64,000 bases of DNA. Source: Caproicibacter sp046707225 (lineage in GTDB: Bacteria; Bacillota; Clostridia; Oscillospirales; Acutalibacteraceae). Each line of letters starts with the position of its first letter. Positions within the stretch are counted from its first letter, which is position 1. A program made the translations under genes and the position numbers. The notes below the pieces were generated by a model. It did not search any database. It worked only from the letters and a program-made list of their open reading frames with translations, and was not told the origin of the DNA. Positions 58,869 through 64,000 of the stretch are shown here, in pieces. Location of the stretch: the NCBI RefSeq assembly GCF_046707225.1, contig NZ_JBJKOP010000051.1, forward strand, positions 1 through 64,000, written 5' to 3'.

Positions 58869-59831
58869 TTACAACTCTTTATATGCCGCCAGATAAGTCC
58901 TCCACGGCTGAAAACCGAACTGCCCGTAAAAATCTTTCAAAACCGTCCAGTCTATATTTACATTGCGGGCGCCCCCGCGCTGCAGATGTTTTAACGCGTC
59001 GCGGAGAAGGCGCGCGCCGAGTCCCCTGCCCCGCACGGCTGCCGAAATTCCGATTGGACCCAAAGCGCCCCAGCTTTTCCCAAGCTGCGGATTGAACTCC
59101 CCGTTTCTCTCGTCGTGATTCACATGCACTTTACAGAACCCGCAGACTTCGCGGCCTCTGCGGAGCAAAAGAATTTCGCCGGGGTCGCCCCCGCTTTCAA
59201 GGTGACGCATGACTTCAAATTTCCATCTTCCAGGAAACTCCCGGTCGAAAAAGCGCCTCATTTCGGGAAAATCGCGCTCCGTCGCGGGGCCCGTGACAAA
59301 ATCGGGCGTCTCATTCATCGGTACGCCGACCCGGTCAAAATCAATTCTTGACACGTCCGCGGAAAGGTCGTAGTGCCTCGCGTCGTTCAGGACAAAGCCA
59401 AGCGATTGAAAAAACCGCTCCGTTTCCGGCTCCGGTTCCGGGATACCGGAAAAAAAGTTGTGCATCTCACCGCCCGCGATCACCGTGCGGACGCCGCTCT
59501 TTTTCAGCTCTGCTTCGGCCCGGCGGTACAAAAAGCCGCCGAATCCCCGCCGTCTGCAGTCCGCGTCCGTTACCAGAGAGCTGAGCCAGGCAGCCCGGTG
59601 ATACTCCGGTAAAATTCCGTCCGAAATTTTCGTGGCAACCGCCGCGACGATGCCGTTCTCCCCGCGCAGCGCCAGCGTACCCGGAACAAATAAATCCCCG
59701 TCCTGTACCGTTTTTTTCATCAGCCAAAATTCCGTCACGTGAAACGCTTCCGGAAAGTTCCGGTTCCACAAAGCGGCGATTTCCGGGATGTTCCGCTCGC
59801 TCCACGGTTCCAATGAAACCTCTTTTTGCAC
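58869..59831 (-). CDS. Tandem-domain GNAT acetyltransferase
   Basis: A 320-residue protein with two GNAT domains. The first (about 1-155) has SLVTDADCRRRGFGGFLYRRAE, an acetyl-CoA-binding R-x-x-G-x-G pattern. The second (about 175-320) has IGISAAVRGRGLGARLLRDA and FYGQFGFQPW. It probably acetylates a small molecule or protein N-terminus. In this operon an amino-sugar acetylation role is conceivable, but nothing in the sequence proves it. GTG at 59831 follows GGAAGGGAG. Confidence 0.82.
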   Translation of the reverse strand: MQKEVSLEPWSERNIPEIAALWNRNFPEAFHVTEFWLMKKTVQDGDLFVPGTLALRGENGIVAAVATKISDGILPEYHRAAWLSSLVTDADCRRRGFGGFLYRRAEAELKKSGVRTVIAGGEMHNFFSGIPEPEPETERFFQSLGFVLNDARHYDLSADVSRIDFDRVGVPMNETPDFVTGPATERDFPEMRRFFDREFPGRWKFEVMRHLESGGDPGEILLLRRGREVCGFCKVHVNHDERNGEFNPQLGKSWGALGPIGISAAVRGRGLGARLLRDALKHLQRGGARNVNIDWTVLKDFYGQFGFQPWRTYLAAYKEL

Positions 59832-59858
59832 CGATAACGCGCTCCCTTCCGCAGCAGA

Positions 59859-60716
59859 TTAACCTTTTACCGCTCCGGCTACCGCTTCAATGTAGTTCTT
59901 CTGGAAACACAGGAATACGAGGATCACCGGGATAATGGAGATAATGGTGCCTGCGGCTATATAGCCGAATTTGTAATTGAACATGCCGTTGAGGTACTGC
60001 AAAGCCGTCGCAAGAGGATATTTCTGAGGGTCCTGCATAATAATGACCGGCCACAGGAATTGGTTCCAGTTGCCGATAAAGTCAAAGATAATCACCGTCG
60101 TGACCGTGGGCTTGATTTCCGGCAGCATGATTCTGGACCAGATTTTCAGCTCGCCCGCCCCGTCGATCTTCGCGGCGTCCATCAGCTCTTTCGGGATGCC
60201 GAAATAGGCCTGCCTCAGCAGGATGATGCTGAACGCTCCGACCGAGCAGGGCAGGATGCAGCCCATAAAGGTGTTGAGCAAATGCATGTAGGTTATGGTA
60301 AGGTATGTAATGACAAGCCCGGCGGCGGCCGGGACAATCATCAGCGCGACCAAAATACCGAAAACCGCCTTTTTGCCCGGAAACTTCATCATTGCCAGCG
60401 GATAGGCGCAAAGCGATGAAAAGACAACGTCTATCGCGATTGCGCCGACGGTAATGATCAGGGTGTTGACAATATACTGCGGAATATTCATGAATTTGAC
60501 CACACCGACAAAATTATCCAGACTGTAGGCGCCGACTAAAAGGTTCAGATCATACAGATTGGCTCCCGTGCGAAAAGAAGTAATCAGCAGCCAGAGAAAA
60601 GGACCCGCGAAAATCGCGGCGATCAGGGTCAGAACCGCATAACGCAGAATTTTCAAAACCGTCTTTCTGGCGTGCCTTGCCGCGCCGCCCTTTGCGGCGG
60701 CCGCATTATCCGTCAT
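59859..60716 (-). CDS. Sugar ABC transporter permease (MalG type)
   Basis: A 285-residue permease with six helices (VLTLIAAIFAGPFLWLLITS first) and the EAA loop MDAAKIDGAGELKIWSRIMLPE contacting an ATPase. Its start overlaps the stop of the MalF-type gene by 11 bases. No ATPase gene is in the operon; as is common in Clostridia, a shared MsmX/MalK-type ATPase from elsewhere would be used. Confidence 0.92.
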   Translation of the reverse strand: MTDNAAAAKGGAARHARKTVLKILRYAVLTLIAAIFAGPFLWLLITSFRTGANLYDLNLLVGAYSLDNFVGVVKFMNIPQYIVNTLIITVGAIAIDVVFSSLCAYPLAMMKFPGKKAVFGILVALMIVPAAAGLVITYLTITYMHLLNTFMGCILPCSVGAFSIILLRQAYFGIPKELMDAAKIDGAGELKIWSRIMLPEIKPTVTTVIIFDFIGNWNQFLWPVIIMQDPQKYPLATALQYLNGMFNYKFGYIAAGTIISIIPVILVFLCFQKNYIEAVAGAVKG

Positions 60717-61599
60717 AAGTCATGCCCCCACCCTTTTTGCCGTACAGGAACACGGCTATGCTGAAAACGCTTGTAATTACGGCGAGCACCAGTCCAATCG
60801 CCGCCGAATAGCCGAATTCATAATCATTGAACGCTTTAAAATAGGAGTAGTAATTGATCACCATCGTGGAATCGTTCGGCCCGCCCTGAGTAAGGACAAA
60901 GACGATGTCGAACACGCCGACCGCGGAAATCAGCGAGGTCAGAGTGCAAAACCAGACATACGGCTTCAGCAGAGGGATCTTCACCTTGACCATCGCCTGG
61001 AATCTGCTCGCTCCGTCGATCAGCGCCGCTTCGTCCAGCTCCGCCGGAATGGACTGGATACCCGCAAGATAGAGCATCATGTAATAACCGAGTCCCTGCC
61101 AGATGGTGATGAACATGATGCACAGCATGGCGGAATCGGGGCTGTCTTTAAATCCGAGCGGCTGGCTGATCCAGCCCCACTGCATCAAAAGGTTATTGAT
61201 CGCGCCGTTGGAATCGAAGAGAAATCCCCAGATAATGGAAACCGCGACCATGGAGGTAACAACCGGTATGTAATAAAGTACTCGAAAAATACTGATTCCG
61301 CGTATCTTCTTATTCACAAAAATCGCAAGCAGAATCGACAATATCTGCAAAGGAGGTACCGTAAGGACAAACAGTACGGAATTGAGGATCGCTATTTTGA
61401 ATTCCGGGTCGTTGAACGCGCGGATAAAGTTTGCAAAGCCGATAAACTTCGTCTGCCCCAGCACGGAGTAATCACAAAAGGCCAGGGGAATGCTTCCAAC
61501 CACGGGAATTACGGCAAAAAAGAATAAAATAACAAGCGCAGGCGCCATAAAACAATAAGCGACGATTGTTCGGCGTGTTTTGGGCTTTAATTGGCTCAT
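60706..61599 (-). CDS. Sugar ABC transporter permease (MalF type)
   Basis: A 297-residue permease with six helices (MAPALVILFFFAVIPVVGS first) and the EAA loop LDEAALIDGASRFQAMVKVKIPLL. The ATG at 61599 is preferred because AAAGGTG lies upstream, while the in-frame GTG at 61611 lies within this site. It pairs with the MalG-type permease to form the membrane channel. Confidence 0.92.
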   Translation of the reverse strand: MSQLKPKTRRTIVAYCFMAPALVILFFFAVIPVVGSIPLAFCDYSVLGQTKFIGFANFIRAFNDPEFKIAILNSVLFVLTVPPLQILSILLAIFVNKKIRGISIFRVLYYIPVVTSMVAVSIIWGFLFDSNGAINNLLMQWGWISQPLGFKDSPDSAMLCIMFITIWQGLGYYMMLYLAGIQSIPAELDEAALIDGASRFQAMVKVKIPLLKPYVWFCTLTSLISAVGVFDIVFVLTQGGPNDSTMVINYYSYFKAFNDYEFGYSAAIGLVLAVITSVFSIAVFLYGKKGGGMTYDG

Positions 61600-61745
61600 G
61601 ACCAGTCGCACCTTTCACCCTACAAGATTCTGAAACATCGTCATTTCTCAATTTTTCCGATCGTTTTCAGCCAAAACGCCGAATGTGGCGCCCCGGGCGG
61701 GGGAACACAACCCGCCCCCGGCGGCGGGTATTCTCGGCGCCGGTG

Positions 61746-63044
61746 TTATTGATTTTCGGCAAGAATCCTGTTTGCGCTATCTTCGGCATCCTGAATCGCT
61801 TTTTTTGGATCCGTGCCCCCCTGGACGCAGGCTTCGTAAATTTTATTGATCGCGTTCTGAAAATTATCCTGATTCGGGATTCCTAGGCAGATATCCTTGG
61901 AATCCGCCAGCGTCTTTGCGGAGATGTCGCGGACCTGCCCCTCCAGCGTACTGGTGTCTGAAGAGAAGAACGGGTCGGCGGCCGCTTTGATTGTAGACGG
62001 CGAAACCGCGCATGCCTTGCACAGCGCCAGCTGGCACTTGTCGTTCGTAATATAATTGGCGAAATCGATCGCAGCCTTGTGGTTCTTGCTGGCCGCGGGA
62101 ACAACCATATTCATCAGCGCGTCGTAAACAAACCCTGATTTTCCGACCATGGCATTCGCAATCGCCGTCGTTTTGTAAATATTCGGAGCCTCATCTTTAA
62201 TTCTGTTGATCGTCTCGCCGGATGAATTGATGACGGCGAGCTTTCCGGTTTCAAACAGCTTAATCGATGTGTCCCAATCGCCCCAGCCGGTCTTCGGCAG
62301 CAGGCCCTTCGACGTCATATCTTTCAGCTCTGTGATTTTGGAAAGCGTCTGGTCATTGTTGAAGGCGGCGGTCTTCTTGTCTTCGCTCAGCATCGGAACG
62401 CCGTCGAGGAACAGCGCGTGATTGAACTCCTCCGGCATATAAAGGTAAGCGCCGGTCTTGTCCTTCATGGTTTTCGCAAGTTTGTCGGCTTCTTCATAGG
62501 TCTTCGGAACGGAAGTGACCCCGGCTTTTTCGAACAGCGCCTTGTTATAAATCATCACACACGGAGCCGCGTACCACGGGAACGCGTAAACGGAATCGCC
62601 TACGCGCGCGGAATCATAAAGAGACTTTATGTAAATTCCCTTCTGCTCCGGCGTCGCTTCCTTTTCCAGATCGACGATTGCGTTTTTGGCGACAAGCGCC
62701 AGCGTCATCTGCGTGTTCAGGTTCACAACATCCGGGGATTTTCCCCCGGCGGAAGCCGTGATCAGCTTCTGCTGAATGGACTCATACGGAAGATCAACCC
62801 ATTTTATGGTAACGTTCTTATGCTCCGCTTCGTAGTCTTTGATCAAGCCGTTGAACAGGTCGGTAAAAGTCGGTTGCATGGAGATGGTCCACCATTCCAC
62901 CGTAACCGGCGCGGAATCGGAACCGGAGCTTGTTTTTCCGGCCGCTGCGCTGCTTGCCGGGGAAGAGCCCGAACAGCCGGACAGAGCAGAACCAACTATG
63001 CCAAGTGCAAGGATTGTTGCAAGGATTCTCTTGGAAACACGCAT
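61746..63044 (-). CDS. Sugar ABC transporter substrate-binding lipoprotein
   Basis: A 432-residue family-1 solute-binding lipoprotein. The signal ILATILALGIVGSALSGCSG has a lipobox cysteine, followed by a Ser/Ala-rich linker and VTVEWWTISMQPTFTDLFNG. The YAFPWYAAPCVMIYNKALF stretch and KTLADSKDICLG late region fit the MalE/UgpB-like fold. The ATG at 63044 follows GAGGGGTG; a longer frame to 63257 is noncoding leader. It is the first gene of the importer operon. Context suggests an amino-sugar oligosaccharide as ligand. Confidence 0.93.
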   Translation of the reverse strand: MRVSKRILATILALGIVGSALSGCSGSSPASSAAAGKTSSGSDSAPVTVEWWTISMQPTFTDLFNGLIKDYEAEHKNVTIKWVDLPYESIQQKLITASAGGKSPDVVNLNTQMTLALVAKNAIVDLEKEATPEQKGIYIKSLYDSARVGDSVYAFPWYAAPCVMIYNKALFEKAGVTSVPKTYEEADKLAKTMKDKTGAYLYMPEEFNHALFLDGVPMLSEDKKTAAFNNDQTLSKITELKDMTSKGLLPKTGWGDWDTSIKLFETGKLAVINSSGETINRIKDEAPNIYKTTAIANAMVGKSGFVYDALMNMVVPAASKNHKAAIDFANYITNDKCQLALCKACAVSPSTIKAAADPFFSSDTSTLEGQVRDISAKTLADSKDICLGIPNQDNFQNAINKIYEACVQGGTDPKKAIQDAEDSANRILAENQ

Positions 63045-63229
63045 ATTGACACCCCTCTTAAAAATTATTGAAAGTGATACCGCAGCGAAAAAGCGGACAC
63101 GTCTCCCGGTGAAAGCGCCTGAATGGAAGAAGGACCGGTCTGTCGAATGCGATAACACTTGCTCCCCTGAAAATGAAGTTTTAAATTTTGGAGCGGCATC
63201 CGGCTGCCGTTCCCCGATTTGCTGGTTCA

Positions 63230-63257
63230 AGTATAGCACAATAAAAAATATTTTCAA
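63230..63257 (-). promoter_or_regulatory. Promoter of the sugar importer operon
   Basis: On the minus strand TTGAAA (63257-63252) and TATACT (63235-63230), 16 bases apart, nearly identical over 29 bases to the promoter at 52011. It leaves a leader of about 180 bases before the ATG at 63044. The remainder of the gap to 63528 is AT-rich with no gene visible. Confidence 0.75.
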
Positions 63258-63528
63258 TAGATTTTGAAAATTATTTTTTATATACAGTTTTATTGAGCAT
63301 TTTATAGAAATATATGTCTAGTTACTATATAATATAACAATAAATCTCTTTAAAAAATATAATAAGCTATGAATATAAAAAATATTTTTATTTTTTCTTT
63401 TTAGAGGCAGAGCCTTGTGCCGCAGACCTGCCGCTTAAATTCCTTTTAATTTTGAAAGTTTCAAGCCTCCATAATGCAATTTTTTTGAAAAGTCTCCGTT
63501 TCTTTTAAAGGGATCGCTCCTCCCGCGC

Positions 63529-63557
63529 TTGACGGAAGCACCGGCAAAAGCTAGAAT
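63529..63557 (+). promoter_or_regulatory. Promoter of the metallo-beta-lactamase-fold gene
   Basis: TTGACG (63529-63534) and TAGAAT (63552-63557) are 17 bases apart, 62 bases before the ATG at 63620. Confidence 0.65.
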
Positions 63558-63619
63558 AAATCCGCCGGCCGGAAAATCCGGAATCGGCTCAACAGCAACT
63601 GAAAACGGAGGCGCTTGCC

Positions 63620-64000
63620 ATGGAACTGCAGTACCTGGGGACGGCTGCGGCGGAGGGAATCCCCGCGCTGTTCTGCCAATGTCCGCTTTGCAAAACGGCG
63701 CGCAGTCTCAGGGGAAAAGAGATTCGCGGACGCTCCGGCCTTGTCGTCGACGGCCGGCTGATGATTGACTTCCCGCCGGATATCTTGTCCTATGCCGTCC
63801 GGTTTGACCTTGACCTTGCCAAAATCAAATTCCTCGTCGTCACGCACAGCCATACGGACCATTTCGCACCGGCCGATCTCGTTCTCAGGCTCCCTGGCTG
63901 CTATTGCAGCATCACGGACGGCGAACCTGTGATCCGTGTGTACGGGAACAGCGAAGTTCTCCGTCTGACAAGGCGGGCGCTTCGCGCCGAATATCAAACG
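63620..64000 (+). CDS. Metallo-beta-lactamase-fold hydrolase, N-terminal part
   Basis: The first 127 codons of a gene running past the right edge. It has the CQCPLCKTARSLRGKEIRGR segment and SGLVVDGRLMIDFPPDIL, then the metal-binding VVTHSHTDHFAP (HxHxDH). The pattern is that of PhnP-like phosphodiesterases/MBL-fold hydrolases, where the early cysteines can bind a structural zinc. ACGGAGG precedes the ATG. The rest of the metal ligands are outside the window, so only the fold is certain. Confidence 0.85.
   Translation, partial: MELQYLGTAAAEGIPALFCQCPLCKTARSLRGKEIRGRSGLVVDGRLMIDFPPDILSYAVRFDLDLAKIKFLVVTHSHTDHFAPADLVLRLPGCYCSITDGEPVIRVYGNSEVLRLTRRALRAEYQT

Noticed and set aside
1..64000. CRISPR array, tRNA or rRNA gene, insertion sequence or prophage
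   Set aside because: No direct-repeat array, transposase, integrase or RNA-gene signature was seen in either strand by reading; short AT-rich stretches near 52.1 kb and 63.3 kb are not periodic.

Overview
The window looks like a chromosomal segment of an anaerobic low-to-mid GC Firmicute of class Clostridia, plausibly Oscillospiraceae-like. The reasons are strong AGGAGG-type ribosome sites, SigA-type promoters, a T-box leader, and a nitrogenase operon whose proteins closely resemble those of Clostridium pasteurianum (fused NifN-B, split NifV, PII-like NifI1/NifI2, thioredoxin-fold [2Fe-2S] ferredoxin). The genus assignment is inference only. No rRNA, tRNA, CRISPR array, insertion sequence or phage gene was recognised.

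Layout. 1-10 kb: the tail of a DapA/NanA-family aldolase, a LacI regulator, a 1916-residue secreted PHP-phosphoesterase protein, a YibE/F membrane protein and a zinc alcohol dehydrogenase. 10-12 kb (minus strand): a MIF-like tautomerase, a YjfB-like small protein missed by simple ORF cut-offs, and a MORN_2-like repeat protein with a CSGCSGCGG tail preceded by a 45-codon leader ORF. 12.2-25.5 kb (plus strand): nifH-nifI1-nifI2-nifD-nifK-nifE-nifNB-(50-aa ORF)-[2Fe-2S] ferredoxin-nifV-omega-nifV-alpha-modA-modB-modC, apparently one transcription unit covering nitrogenase, FeMo-cofactor synthesis, homocitrate supply and molybdate uptake. 25.6-32.6 kb: YkuK, then an RpiR regulator divergent from a five-gene operon (sugar-phosphate isomerase-like protein, AfuA/FbpA-type binding lipoprotein, fused permease, ATPase, PHP phosphatase) that suggests uptake and dephosphorylation of a phosphorylated compound. 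32.8-43.3 kb: housekeeping and orphan genes, including ilvE behind a T-box, PhzF, a GGDEF cyclase, three HAD phosphatases, an Uup-type ABC-F protein, a methyltransferase and a P-loop kinase. 43.3-48.1 kb: a LysR regulator divergent from an MFS carrier and a CoA-transferase, then an ArAE/FUSC-like membrane protein. 48.2-63.1 kb: an amino-sugar locus with a SGNH esterase, NagB, NanE, DUF4127, a NanK-like ROK kinase, an RpiR regulator, a cytoplasmic GH20-like hexosaminidase, three tandem paralogous proteins of unknown family, a tandem-GNAT protein and a MalEFG-type ABC importer. The window ends in a PhnP-like metallo-beta-lactamase-fold gene.

How the parts fit. The nif-mod unit supplies structural proteins, cofactor assembly, homocitrate, an electron carrier and molybdate. 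NifI1/NifI2 probably switch the enzyme off when nitrogen is sufficient. The amino-sugar locus could import hexosamine oligosaccharides, split them inside the cell and route ManNAc and GlcNAc phosphates to fructose-6-phosphate. Two of its operons share an almost identical promoter sequence, which suggests co-regulation. The most interesting unexplained items are the 50-aa ORF inside the nif operon, the cysteine-tailed MORN-like protein divergent from nifH, the three tandem lipoprotein paralogues and the phosphorylated-substrate importer.
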